Below are positions 10,201 to 17,358 of a DNA stretch of 41,053 bases, piece after piece. Under the pieces are notes generated by a model. That model was not told the DNA's origin. It did no database searches and saw only the letters and a program-made list of their open reading frames with translations. Position 1 is the stretch's first letter. Each line of letters starts with the position of its first letter. The stretch comes from Clostridia bacterium (GTDB taxonomy: Bacteria > Bacillota > Clostridia > Christensenellales > DTU072). A program made the translations under genes and the position numbers. The stretch spans positions 1 to 41,053 of the forward strand of contig JAFXIB010000104.1 of the NCBI GenBank assembly GCA_017533505.1, read 5' to 3'.

Positions 10201-12834
10201 TGATGTTGTTGTAAATGTATAGTTGCTTTCGCTTGCGTTCAAAGAAGCAGTAACTTCAAATGAGCCAGCAACTGTTTTAGTATTATTTTGATAATCAATG
10301 GTGGGAGTTTCGCCATTTACAGCACCCAAGATAGCAACCGTAACAACATACTCATTACCATTATAAATAAGGTCATCAGTAGTAGCTCCACCATTTGTTA
10401 CCACCCATTTATCTATGGTTAACTCTTGCTTTGCAATTACCCAATCTACACTTAACCCTTCGGCTGGGAGAGTGTAGTTATCATTTGTTAAGCCAGTTAT
10501 TGTTGCAGTATATTCCCCTGCGTTCACTTTATTGTTATCCTCATATACCAACCCAGCATCGTCCGTGCCTACAAGATTGGTAAATACAGCTTCTACAACA
10601 TAGTTCTCGCCAGTATAAGTAAAGTCTGTTTCTGACCAGCTGAACTCAAGAGTGCGCTTGTTAATAACAAAATCATATGTGCTATTTGTACTTGTTGTTA
10701 GAGCTATTGTTTCGCCTAAATAATCTACTATGCTTACTTCTGCATTAAGCACAAGTTTATAGTTGTTGCTTTCAGCAACATTGTATAGCACATGCTTGTC
10801 TTCGTCTACGAAGTCTACTGCGCTATCGTCAACAGAGTATAGCCAATCATAGGTAAGTGTTGCTCCATAACCATTTTCTGCTTGTGCGCCATGAGTAAGA
10901 CTTACTACATCAAGGTCTATAGGTGTACCATAGGTTACTTCTTGTGAGTTAAGATTGCTAATGGTAGGCGCATCCATTTGTCGAATATATGCAAGCACCA
11001 GCGCACCACTTACCGTAAGTTGTTGATTTCCATCATATGTCACAGCTGACCATGTGGAGTCATCACTTATTACGCCTGGCGATATATTCTTGATTAGAAC
11101 ATCATCCCCTGTCGCAAAACCTAAATAACTATTACCCCCACTTTCAGCTGTTGGTATTGTTACATCCGTATCATGGGCATAGATACCATACTCTTCTTCC
11201 CTTGCAACTCTTGCAATATTTGTGCCATCGGTATAAACATCATATGCCATATAAGGATAGTTTTTCTTTTCCCAAATTGCATAGTAGGTTGCACCCTCTT
11301 CTGCTCTATCAATGGATAGATTTTTGTCACCTGTGGTAGCATTTTCATCAGTATTCCAACCTACAAAGTTATATCCATCGCGTTGCCATGGAGAATCTAC
11401 TATTCCCAAAGAAGTATTCTCAAGAGAAGCTGAACTGATTTCTTCACCTGTTGTATCGTTGGCATCAAAGTTTGCCGAATAAGTTTCTGTTATTTGCCCA
11501 TCAACTGTTTCTAGCTTTAATGTTAGACTACTTATTAGAGCATATGCATCAACATTCTTATTTGCATATACCAAAATTCTAAAGCCAATAGAAATACAAT
11601 TTGTAATTCTGTCCATAGCTGCACCTTGTGCTATTTGTCCAGTAAGCCAAGATTTAGAATAATTTATAGCATTTGTACTGTATTTGTCATTGCTAGAGTT
11701 CGATGCATTTTGTGTTGCATTTGCCGCTCTGTAATCCTCAACCGTGGAATTTTCATCCATACTGGCAAAAGATGGGAATTTTTGATAACTGCTAAAATCA
11801 TTTACAGCAACCTTGAACCCTTCTAAAGCATCAATATATATGGAACATCGCGCGAAATTTTCAGATTTGTTACAGATACCAACCTCCCCTTTGACTGATA
11901 CAGTTGCAAGAAGTTGAGTGATTTGCCCAGTATAAAGAGCATAAGCTAACTCACCATCAAAACGAATAGGACATACCATGCCAATATTGAGAACATTTGC
12001 GTTTCCAGTTCCATTTCTTGTCATTCCAATGCCTGAAAACCCATTCTGTGTTTGAACTCCACTTTTAGCCCCATATGTAAGGGTAGCGCCAGAAAAATTT
12101 TTTGTTTGAGCCCATCCCATTTCAGCTGGGTCCATGTATGAACTCTCTCCAAAGGTTGCTTTTTTAGCAATAGTCTTGCCTTCCAACGATGTGCAATTGG
12201 TTGTACATATAGCAGAAATTGCATTTGCTGGAATGTAATTTAACCCTGCATCAGTGGTTCCATCTGCATATGTTACTGATACTGACCAGCCAGTAAATCT
12301 ATACCCTTCTTTACCAGTCGCCGTAGGCATATCGATAGTAGATAGTCCTACACCATAATAAACATAATCAGGCTTATTGTTGATAACACTTGCCCCTGTG
12401 CCAAGTGTCCAAGTAACATTGATTGTTTTGGAAACCCATTCGCCACTCAAGGTAAAGTTGTTCCTTATGCCGTAAAGACGATAGGTGTTGGTGGTGCCAA
12501 CTCTTTCCAAGCTGACCTTGATTTCGCCTTCGCCTTCAATTTCCTCTGGGTAAGTTGCAGTTATGCCAATGAGCGTTGCCCCTGCTCTACTTGGGTTTGC
12601 ATTGAAGGTTGCTTCGCCCCTACGAGTAAAAGTAGCATTTATTTCGGCTTCGGCTATGCCAAGGTCGGCTTCGGCTAAAGCAGTAAAAGTGCTTTCTTCT
12701 GCATTTGCAACAGGTGTGTTTATCTTATAAAAACTGGTTGCAAAAACAACACTTGCAACAATGATTGCTACAAATGCTAAAGCAGAAACTATATAAAATA
12801 GTGACTTTTTGGCTGAAAAAATATTGGATTTCAT
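4225..12834 (-). CDS. Giant membrane-anchored surface protein with MBG-like repeats and InlB-type repeats
   Basis: 2869 residues. Start chosen at ATG 12834 (MKSNIFSAKK) because GAGGTGAT sits 4 nt upstream; the longer frame from 12915 begins inside the -35 box. Residues 13-33 are a signal helix with a likely cleavage after VANA. Near the N-terminus are InlB/Listeria-Bacteroides-type pieces (YRFTGWSVS, YNFVGWNTDEN). Then come about 22 MBG-like Ig units of roughly 75 residues, usually W-x-IAKR, a strand, LTYNGxEQ, and NYxLP. After a further beta domain is one helix (AGWLALAVGVCVVLLIIM; bases 4642-4713) and a 138-residue tail that again carries InlB-like motifs (INFSGWYKDKDYTKK, IEFKGWYLDEECTKK, LYAKWG). 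By simple topology the tail would be cytoplasmic, which is odd for these repeats. Role in adhesion or envelope is inferred. Confidence 0.9.
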   Translation of the reverse strand: MKSNIFSAKKSLFYIVSALAFVAIIVASVVFATSFYKINTPVANAEESTFTALAEADLGIAEAEINATFTRRGEATFNANPSRAGATLIGITATYPEEIEGEGEIKVSLERVGTTNTYRLYGIRNNFTLSGEWVSKTINVTWTLGTGASVINNKPDYVYYGVGLSTIDMPTATGKEGYRFTGWSVSVTYADGTTDAGLNYIPANAISAICTTNCTSLEGKTIAKKATFGESSYMDPAEMGWAQTKNFSGATLTYGAKSGVQTQNGFSGIGMTRNGTGNANVLNIGMVCPIRFDGELAYALYTGQITQLLATVSVKGEVGICNKSENFARCSIYIDALEGFKVAVNDFSSYQKFPSFASMDENSTVEDYRAANATQNASNSSNDKYSTNAINYSKSWLTGQIAQGAAMDRITNCISIGFRILVYANKNVDAYALISSLTLKLETVDGQITETYSANFDANDTTGEEISSASLENTSLGIVDSPWQRDGYNFVGWNTDENATTGDKNLSIDRAEEGATYYAIWEKKNYPYMAYDVYTDGTNIARVAREEEYGIYAHDTDVTIPTAESGGNSYLGFATGDDVLIKNISPGVISDDSTWSAVTYDGNQQLTVSGALVLAYIRQMDAPTISNLNSQEVTYGTPIDLDVVSLTHGAQAENGYGATLTYDWLYSVDDSAVDFVDEDKHVLYNVAESNNYKLVLNAEVSIVDYLGETIALTTSTNSTYDFVINKRTLEFSWSETDFTYTGENYVVEAVFTNLVGTDDAGLVYEDNNKVNAGEYTATITGLTNDNYTLPAEGLSVDWVIAKQELTIDKWVVTNGGATTDDLIYNGNEYVVTVAILGAVNGETPTIDYQNNTKTVAGSFEVTASLNASESNYTFTTTSKEFVVLKRTLSLEWPSASYVYDGEQKIVNATLVNAVESDNLTLNHQNARGTNATSYTTSVAITGNNIDSYNLADGTLTATFDWVISPRPITASWQDVDSYVYNGKYQYPTLMLDGFVQTDTVHIATTFEGREGTKWTQFNSGTSHNVSTTSGARFACETIDAGSYTLSFDGKIYADAGGTVNTNYVLDGAISKTYTINKSTINGTGVWKYTLGANTAKTYTAGALVYCGDTYTLSTTFDSSTLWMRDDTGARDIMPTANYVGNQGVDALTYDLSATLDSTNYQVGENATLEWSIAPLEVEIDWVGGSFTYDKEEKTVSANITNIVGSDVVGLVIAGNTGINAKGYQASVTALNGDDKANYALPATTPTFDWTIAPLVVDIAWAVGTLTYNGEEQGISASISNKIDTDDVTLVLLDNTATLAKGYTAKVSALDGADKANYALPATTPTQEWSIAKRVIDIAWEVGTLTYNGLEQSISASVANKVGSDDVTFVITGNTAIDAGNSYNARITGIEGADTSNYALPTEGREQSWSIAPLTITLGWALDNYTYDGNTKYASANISNLISGDIVALEYQDNAQTNAGDYNAKVVGIVGTDSANYVLPVTGLDHAWKIAKRVVTIEWQLNGTNSYEVVFDGTERNMVAVLGNIVGSDSVNVEYSGTTKATQIGTYSTTATALSNPNYTLPAEGLSQSWSIGELILGIDFVSSALTYSGESQGVVAVVSNILAKDIDAISFATTGSIADTITTEVKEGKYYIYFNATNAGDYKAVVGAIQGIDDGVDYGMPDNTTLDWSIAKANIVGVEFGGATYTYAKTTYALEVSSLTSQYGDSLSVTYTGGESNTNTALNAGTYNISASVDGGSNYNALTLSATLVIDIATIEGVTLQSKDVVYNGENQASLISKNFTQFDEEVQASYTIKKGGEAVDEVIVVGSYDITANITAGDNYDALTLNATVVVDKRTIKVQRWVYTNGSTNGVVGQDSTVYNGVTYELGAELQNVVSTDTLTLSYSGNINTNAGNYTAKLLGVNDDNYTLSTENDTISWVIARADISGVTLESKEVTYSGAPNTIEANTTKTQYNDDIDITYTISKNSQAVDSAVVVGEYTITASLNAGSNYNKSTLRATLTIKALTLSTKWQVGELIYDGTLQGITAVITNVIGTDDVALHLENNENHFAGDYVASIVSIVGDDNFNYALPTDGLSQSWSIAKRVLNITWAGGDFTYDGTQKSVSATITNLVEGNQVDLVLSNDSAVDAGSYTAEITSFVDGSGTNYTLPTTGLTYDYNIATRVAVVEWVVSTLTYNGEEQGINANVSNKACADDVSFVLDEGKATNAGNYTAEVVGLVGAKSANYSLPTDNLTKEWSIAKRVIAIVWIEQELTYNGKEQSINATFSNIVAGEEVELNYTGNTATNAGNYTATATFAREEQNYILSSSSSIDWSIAKRGITIVGWSDGTNSYSVSGTIALTYAKDAYTLTPVADDGNIIPGDEANINMVVSGNVGANVGSYTATASLEDNDNYEMLNATKDWSIIAKELIVVWSKQGTFDYNGKEQGISVSLSGIIDGDIVNATTTNLTATDAGSYTAKVVSIDNTSYTLPDYGLSYTWKINKVAINGVTMPDLVIMENSVGELEITKLLDTTKTQFGDKFSASLKIVNEDNSVATDALVTAGFYQMVATLTAGSNYKATTITANLTVKAVVIADEVEDGGNANIMIETDGGFTPDIKMESTITTYENTERPSIGVTLDGKDRVAVVYNLRLMKGQTEVEQGGEYSVKLLVPEALLGRDFTIVNLTENGEEAVEYTMDGNYALISTEELTTFVIVYQLTTAEYLKQIAGWLALAVGVCVVLLIIMLIVAFYKKSRTINFVTSGYDIAGGNPQTIKTTYGKNVNLPTPSISGINFSGWYKDKDYTKKVNLGKDKYTADDTFYSKPVHTSRTSIHMPKAFVDDIEFKGWYLDEECTKKANIKKMGSKNVTLYAKWGHKKRRNPYPFFERRD
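5130..10665 (-). repeat. Array of about 22 MBG-like protein repeats
   Basis: Coding repeat array in the giant protein. Units are diverged at DNA level but share LTYNGxEQ, DAGxYTA and NYALP at fixed spacing. Neighbouring units near 8850-9320 are the most alike (both contain NYALPATTPT before the next W), suggesting recent duplication. Three units (around 5370, 6840-7060, 7370-7800) belong to a second subtype with GVTL, TQF/TQY and AGSNYN. Boundaries are approximate. Confidence 0.85.
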
Positions 12835-12837
12835 ACA

Positions 12838-12845
12838 ATCACCTC
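12838..12845 (-). promoter_or_regulatory. Ribosome binding site fixing the giant protein's start
   Basis: GAGGTGAT on the minus strand, 4-6 nt before ATG 12834. No equivalent exists before the upstream in-frame ATGs. Confidence 0.8.
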
Positions 12846-12847
12846 GT

Positions 12848-12873
12848 GCGCGCTCCCTCACACTCATGCGCGC
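12848..12873 (-). promoter_or_regulatory. GC-rich 5'-leader hairpin before the giant gene
   Basis: GCGCGC (12873-12868), 14-nt loop, GCGCGC (12853-12848), ending 3 nt before the ribosome site. In an AT-rich leader of about 46 nt this 6-bp all-GC stem is likely to form and could protect the mRNA or tune translation. The effect is inferred. Confidence 0.5.
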
Positions 12874-12886
12874 GTAGTATATATCA

Positions 12887-12915
12887 ACCATATTCTTAAT
12901 ATGGGTTTTAGTCAA
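12887..12915 (-). promoter_or_regulatory. Promoter of the giant surface-protein gene
   Basis: Minus strand TTGACT (12915-12910), 17-bp spacer, TATGGT (12892-12887). Predicted start near 12880, about 46 nt before the ATG. Confidence 0.5.
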
Positions 12916-12958
12916 TATTAAACCACTTTAATTTACTAAATTAATACTTGTGGTAAAC

Positions 12959-12986
12959 AAAAAAAGGAGCAAAAAGCTCCTTTTTT
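12959..12986. terminator. Bidirectional-type terminator after the alpha/beta hydrolase gene
   Basis: A7-GGAGC-AAAAA-GCTCC-T6. It lies 28 bp past the hydrolase stop on the minus strand and ahead of the giant gene's promoter. Confidence 0.85.
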
Positions 12987-13013
12987 GTTGGTTTTTTATT
13001 GTTGATTTTATCA

Positions 13014-13781
13014 CTATCTTCTCTTTATGACTTGTTGCATAAACTCCAAAGTATACTCTGATGTAAGCTCTCTTTGGGTTTCTTTGACTAATGCGCTTGA
13101 TGGTCCGTCGTTGAACATTTTTAAGGTCAAATCGTCATCCATAGTGCTAAAACTCATATGGCAACCATCTATCATATACTCTGTTCGATACTCGGGCAAT
13201 CTTGTTTTGGCATCAGCTTTCATATCAGCAGTTAGTACTCCATCGCTCTTGGCTTCGATAAGTAAGGTTGCAAGGTTACTTTCAACTATGCTATCACTTC
13301 CATAACAAAGGGGTGCATATAGCACTACACCTTTCACTTTGTCGGAGTTCTCTTGTGCTCTTCTCACAGCAGCGCCACCACCTTGAGAATGTCCACCAAC
13401 AAAAAACTCAACACCATCAAAGGTGTCAAATGCCTTTTCTTCCAAAGTATACATCAAATAAGCAAAACCATTGCTACCCTTGGGGATAACCATAAGATAT
13501 CCTTGCTTTGCAAGTGCCTTGCCAAGATAATCATAGTACGATGGTGCTATCGCTGTGCCAACATAAAAAATCAAACCATACCTTGCTTCTACCCCTTTTG
13601 GAGCATATGTTACAAAGTCGCGGTTTTCCGTCAACTCGCACTCAAAATTGTTTTTTGAAAAATAGTCTATCTCTTCCGTTTGGGGAGTGATATCACCCTT
13701 TACACCAAACTCGGTGTAAGCGACTGCAATAAATGTGCTTACACAAACAGCAAGCACCAATACAACAATAATTTTTTTCAT
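13014..13781 (-). CDS. Exported alpha/beta hydrolase (Abhydrolase_5-like)
   Basis: 255 residues. An N-terminal hydrophobic segment (residues 4-21) suggests a signal peptide or anchor. The core matches the alpha/beta hydrolase fold: RYGLIFYVGTAIAPSYYDYLGKALAKQGY, the nucleophile elbow GGHSQGGG with Ser132, a candidate acid Asp180 (SDGVL), and His208 in DGCHMSF. This combination resembles the Abhydrolase_5 group of small esterase-like proteins. AAGGGGAT precedes ATG 13781. It is the last gene of the ECF-YhcH-hydrolase run, followed by a strong terminator. The substrate is unknown; the location is outside the membrane if the signal is functional. Confidence 0.88.
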   Translation of the reverse strand: MKKIIVVLVLAVCVSTFIAVAYTEFGVKGDITPQTEEIDYFSKNNFECELTENRDFVTYAPKGVEARYGLIFYVGTAIAPSYYDYLGKALAKQGYLMVIPKGSNGFAYLMYTLEEKAFDTFDGVEFFVGGHSQGGGAAVRRAQENSDKVKGVVLYAPLCYGSDSIVESNLATLLIEAKSDGVLTADMKADAKTRLPEYRTEYMIDGCHMSFSTMDDDLTLKMFNDGPSSALVKETQRELTSEYTLEFMQQVIKRR

Positions 13782-13802
13782 ACTATCCCCTTTTTGGTTT
13801 TC

Positions 13803-14234
13803 TTATTTTTGGTTTACAGGTACCTTTATTACCAATTTTCGCATTGCTACAACTTCATCACTTACCCCTGGCATATGTGCGTCAAGTGGGGTAAGCACAA
13901 GGTAGTCGCCCACACCTAACTCATAAAGTTTGCCACCACTAACGCGATATAACTCAATGTCATACTCATAGGGCTTTACGCACTCTCCCTTATACATCTC
14001 CTCAAGTGGCATAACACCAATTATCTCTTTTCCAGAGAGTATAAGTTGGATGTCGGTGTAGTCTTTGTGTGCTTCATAAAGGCCATCCTCAATTAGCTTG
14101 GTTTGATAACTTGTGATAAAAGCATATGCGCCATTTGATAGCTCATATCTACCATCCGTTAGCTCGCCAGCAAGCGCTTTTAAGGTAAGCTCGTAGCCAT
14201 CTTGAGTTAGCTCTTTTATCTTGAGATACTTCAT
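13803..14234 (-). CDS. YhcH/YjgK/YiaL family (DUF386) cupin-like protein
   Basis: 143 residues, typical length. The family pattern is clear: YELSNGAYAFITSYQTK, the metal-binding type stretch YEAHKDYTDIQLILSGKE, IGVMPLEE, and LTPLDAHMPG near the end. These are small double-stranded beta-helix proteins related to the EbgC subunit and often found with sugar or sialic acid catabolism genes; several coordinate metal through His/Glu residues. The ATG shares one base with the stop of the preceding ECF gene (TAATG), implying translational coupling. The hydrolase follows after 21 nt. Confidence 0.92.
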   Translation of the reverse strand: MKYLKIKELTQDGYELTLKALAGELTDGRYELSNGAYAFITSYQTKLIEDGLYEAHKDYTDIQLILSGKEIIGVMPLEEMYKGECVKPYEYDIELYRVSGGKLYELGVGDYLVLTPLDAHMPGVSDEVVAMRKLVIKVPVNQK

Positions 14235-14785
14235 TATTCCTTTGCCTTCCTATCAACTGCATATACAACAACAGGTATTACTGCCCATTGTAGTGCAAGT
14301 CCTAAAATGCCCTCTGGTATGCTGATTAGGAGTGACATCAATGATGTACCTCCAAAACCAAATCCGTATACAGCAATTGCAACTGCAACAGCACGCATTG
14401 CCCTACCACCGATTTGTGCAAGAAGCACCTTGAGCATAAGTGGCATATTGACATTTTTAATTAGTCCTGCAACTGCGCCATAAAAACATACTTCCACCAT
14501 CATAAATGGTAGGCTGTTGATATATGGCATACCGGTCAATGCATAACTCAAAAGTGGTGCAAATGCTCCGGCTATTCCACCAACAAATGGACCAGCCATC
14601 ATGCCAGCAAGAATGATTGGTAGGTGCATGGGGAGTAGTGCTCCACCAAGGGCTGTGCCAACGCCAAGCGCTTTGCCCAACACATGGATAAGTTGTGGAA
14701 GTAGTACTGCACCAACAAGTGCCATACCCGTTGCAAGTGTTTGAGCTTTGAAAGTAAGTTTTTTGCTTGTTCTTGAACTAATCAT
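14234..14785 (-). CDS. ECF transporter S component, substrate unknown
   Basis: 183 residues and about six hydrophobic helices. The segment ALLPMHLPIILAGMMAG, followed by LLSYALTGMPYINSLPFMMVE, is typical of small integral S components that capture vitamins or related micronutrients for the shared EcfAAT energising module; no such module is encoded here. The start is ATG 14785 (MISSRTSKK), with AAGGA 8 nt upstream. A longer frame begins with GTG at 14812, but that codon lies inside the asnA terminator hairpin. It overlaps the YhcH-type gene by one base. That neighbour might hint at a carbohydrate-linked ligand, but this is speculative. Confidence 0.85.
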   Translation of the reverse strand: MISSRTSKKLTFKAQTLATGMALVGAVLLPQLIHVLGKALGVGTALGGALLPMHLPIILAGMMAGPFVGGIAGAFAPLLSYALTGMPYINSLPFMMVEVCFYGAVAGLIKNVNMPLMLKVLLAQIGGRAMRAVAVAIAVYGFGFGGTSLMSLLISIPEGILGLALQWAVIPVVVYAVDRKAKE

Positions 14786-14800
14786 AATTGTATTCCTTAT

Positions 14801-14825
14801 AAAAAAGCCCACGGAAAGGTGGGCT
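14801..14825 (-). terminator. Terminator after asnA
   Basis: Minus strand GCCCAC-CTTTCC-GTGGGC followed by six T. It begins 10 bp past the asnA stop and ends just before the ECF gene's ribosome site. No separate promoter for the ECF genes is evident, so they may depend on read-through. Confidence 0.82.
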
Positions 14826-14833
14826 TGGCGTTT

Positions 14834-15841
14834 TTAGAGCAAATGTATTCCGTTATCACGGCAAACTTGGTGAGTGTGTTCGTCCCAAAGTGATACTTGA
14901 ACTTCACCAATGTGTGCCTTTTGGAGCATAAGCATCGAAAGTCTTGATTGACCTATACCACCACCCATTGTAAGTGGAAGCTCACCAGCAAGAAGTGCCT
15001 TGTGGAATGGTAAGGCGCGTCTTTCGTCTTTGCCAGCCTCGGTAAGTTGCCTATCAAGTGACTTTTCGTCAACTCGGATACCCATAGAGCTGATTTCAAG
15101 AGCACAACCTAAAGTGTCATGCCAAAAGAAGATGTCACCATTTAGGTCCCAATCATCATAGTCGGGAGCTCTGCCATCATGCTTGTTGCCACTACTCAAG
15201 GTCTTGCCAATTTGCATGATAAACACTGTGCCATATTCCTTTACGATAGCGTTTTCCCTCTCCTTTGGCGTAAGGTCTGGGTACATATCTTCAAGCTCTT
15301 GAGATGTGATGAACTTGACACTTCTCTTTAGCTTAACATTGAGTTGTGGATAACGACACTTTAGGACATCCATGGTTTCGCAGATAGCACCAACTATGCA
15401 CTTGACGACCCTTTTGAGATAGTCCATGGTACGGGTTTCTTTGGTGATAATCTTTTCCCAGTCCCATTGGTCAACATAGATTGAGTGCAAGTTGTCGAGC
15501 TCTTCATCCCTACGGATTGCGTTCATGTCAGTATAGATGCCCTCTCCAGCACTAAATCCGTACTCCTTGAGAGCAACCCTCTTCCACTTTGCAAGTGAGT
15601 GTACTATCGCTGCTTGTTGTCCGTTTTCCTTTAGGTCAAAAGATACTGCCCTTTCGTAACCATTTAGGTCGTCATTCATTCCGGTATTTGGGTCAACAAA
15701 TAAGGGTGCTGATACGCGCTTGAGATTGAGCGCAAGACATAATTTGTCTTCAAATGTGCGCTTCAAAATACCAATGGCAGTCTGGGTATCATATATACCA
15801 AGCACTGCTTTGTATCCATCTGGTGTGATTACCTTACTCAT
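14834..15841 (-). CDS. asnA: Aspartate--ammonia ligase (asparagine synthetase A)
   Basis: 335 residues, the normal size for AsnA, which makes asparagine from aspartate, ammonia and ATP. It has the class II synthetase-like fold. Visible signatures are AIGILKRTFEDKLCLALNL, VSAPLFVDPNTGMNDDLNG, the ATP-site segment IYVDQWDWEKII, YPDLTPKERENAIVKEYG, DDWDLNGDIFFWH and the C-terminal GGGIGQSRLSMLML. ATG 15841 is preceded by AGAGG. It lies 23 bp after asnS in the same direction, so one transcript makes asparagine and charges it onto tRNA. Confidence 0.97.
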   Translation of the reverse strand: MSKVITPDGYKAVLGIYDTQTAIGILKRTFEDKLCLALNLKRVSAPLFVDPNTGMNDDLNGYERAVSFDLKENGQQAAIVHSLAKWKRVALKEYGFSAGEGIYTDMNAIRRDEELDNLHSIYVDQWDWEKIITKETRTMDYLKRVVKCIVGAICETMDVLKCRYPQLNVKLKRSVKFITSQELEDMYPDLTPKERENAIVKEYGTVFIMQIGKTLSSGNKHDGRAPDYDDWDLNGDIFFWHDTLGCALEISSMGIRVDEKSLDRQLTEAGKDERRALPFHKALLAGELPLTMGGGIGQSRLSMLMLQKAHIGEVQVSLWDEHTHQVCRDNGIHLL

Positions 15842-15864
15842 ATCAACCTCTATCTATCTTTGGA

Positions 15865-17241
15865 TTATAGTGAGCCAACTGTTCTTGGGAACATCAATAC
15901 ATCACGAATGTTTTGTACGCCTGTGATGTACATGAGCATTCTGTCAAAGCCAAGACCAAAGCCAGAGTGTGGTACGCTACCATACTTGCGTGTGTCAAGA
16001 TACTCTTCGTATCCCTCGGTACCCATGTTGCGCTTTTGCATTGCGCTTAAGAGCTTGTCCATATCCCATTCTCTTTCGGAACCACCAATGATTTCGCCAA
16101 GGCCAGGTACCAAAAGGTCGGTTGCAGCAACTGTCTTGCCGTCTGCATTTTGCTTCATATAGAATGACTTAATCTCTGCTGGATAGTCAACGATAAATAC
16201 TGGCTTGCCAAGATATTCGTCTGCAAGATACTTTTCATGCTCGGTTTGTAGTCCTGCACTCCACTCAACTGGATACTTGAACTCCTTGCCACTCTTCTTT
16301 AGGATTTCCAATGCTTCGGTGTATGTCAAGCGTGCAAAATCGTTTGCAACTACATTGTTGAGCTTGTCAAGAAGTCCCTTTTCTACCCATTGATTGAAGA
16401 ATGCAAGCTCTTCTGGACAGTTTGCCATAACTTCTTTGATGATAAACTTGATAAAATCTTCTGCGATTTCGATGATATCGTCGATTTCAGCAAAGCATAC
16501 TTCGGGCTCTACATGCCAAAACTCTGCTGCGTGACGGGTGGTGTTGGAGTGCTCTGCACGGAAGGTTGGTCCAAAGGTGTAAATCTTGCCAAGTCCCATT
16601 GCTGCCATTTCGCCTTCAAGTTGAGCAGATACGGTAAGACCTGCCTTCTTGCCAAAGAAATCGTTTGCATAGTACTCTTCTTCGTTTTGGAACTCGGTCT
16701 TCCAATCGTGAGTGGTTACTCTGAACATCTCGCCAGCACCTTCACAATCAGAACCTGTGATGATTGGTGCGTGGATATATTTGTATCCGTTGATGTGGAA
16801 GTACTTGTGGATTGCTTGTGCAAGCTCACTTCTAACAGCAAAAACAGATTCAAAATATCTGGTTCTGCCTCTCAAATGTGGGATTGTACGCAAAAATTCA
16901 ACAGTATGTCTTTTCTTTTGGAGTGGGAAATCACTTGGGCATGTGCCAAGAACTTGCATTTCCTTGACTTGTACTTCATATCCGTTACGCTCGGATACTA
17001 CAAGTTGTCCTACTGCCTTGATTGATGTGCCAACTGCCATTGCATCCTTGAGAACTTCGGCATCAATCTTATCTTTATCAATGATTAGTTGTAGGTTCTT
17101 TAGGCATGTGCCATCATTGAGCTCAACAAATGCTACTGCCTTGCTGTCTCTTGCTGTCCTAACCCAACCACATACGGTCAAGTCGCCACTCAAATAATCA
17201 TTGCCATTATTAAGCACTTTTTTGATATCGATGTGTTTCAT
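15865..17241 (-). CDS. asnS: Asparaginyl-tRNA synthetase
   Basis: 458 residues. An N-terminal OB-fold anticodon-binding domain (VCGWVRTARDSKAVAFVELNDG) is followed by the class II catalytic core. This has motif 1 around APIITGSDCEGAGEMF, motif 2 as FRAEHSNTTRHAAEFWHVEPE, and motif 3 as FGLGFDRMLMYITG near the C-terminus. The serine/asparagine-specific features separate it from AspRS. GGAGGTG stands 7 nt before ATG 17241. It heads the asnS-asnA operon under the promoter at 17277-17305. The 29-nt leader is too short for a T-box. Confidence 0.98.
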   Translation of the reverse strand: MKHIDIKKVLNNGNDYLSGDLTVCGWVRTARDSKAVAFVELNDGTCLKNLQLIIDKDKIDAEVLKDAMAVGTSIKAVGQLVVSERNGYEVQVKEMQVLGTCPSDFPLQKKRHTVEFLRTIPHLRGRTRYFESVFAVRSELAQAIHKYFHINGYKYIHAPIITGSDCEGAGEMFRVTTHDWKTEFQNEEEYYANDFFGKKAGLTVSAQLEGEMAAMGLGKIYTFGPTFRAEHSNTTRHAAEFWHVEPEVCFAEIDDIIEIAEDFIKFIIKEVMANCPEELAFFNQWVEKGLLDKLNNVVANDFARLTYTEALEILKKSGKEFKYPVEWSAGLQTEHEKYLADEYLGKPVFIVDYPAEIKSFYMKQNADGKTVAATDLLVPGLGEIIGGSEREWDMDKLLSAMQKRNMGTEGYEEYLDTRKYGSVPHSGFGLGFDRMLMYITGVQNIRDVLMFPRTVGSL

Positions 17242-17276
17242 AAAACACCTCCACTCATTACCAAGTTTATTCCATA

Positions 17277-17305
17277 ATTATGGCAAATTTTGAGCATAAA
17301 GTCAA
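17277..17305 (-). promoter_or_regulatory. asnS-asnA promoter
   Basis: Minus strand TTGACT (17305-17300), 17-bp spacer, CATAAT (17282-17277). The predicted leader is about 30 nt. Confidence 0.68.
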
Positions 17306-17358
17306 GAGTATATTTATAATGTGCGTGCATGAGTGCGCAAAGTTATAAAAATTACTAC

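Noticed and set aside
5130..10665. Tandem DNA repeat or CRISPR-like array
   Set aside because: Periodicity is at protein level only; units are about 225 bp, diverged and in one open frame, with no identical short repeats separated by spacers.
12835..12915. 27-residue N-terminal extension of the giant protein
   Set aside because: The frame starts in the -35 box of the likely promoter, has no ribosome site, and lacks signal-peptide character; ATG 12834 has GAGGTGAT.
14786..14812. GTG start for the ECF S component
   Set aside because: The codon lies inside the asnA terminator hairpin; ATG 14785 has its own AAGGA site.
16390..17025. 211-residue frame opposite asnS
   Set aside because: Shadow frame on the complementary strand of a confident gene; low-complexity Cys/Phe-rich translation without a ribosome site.
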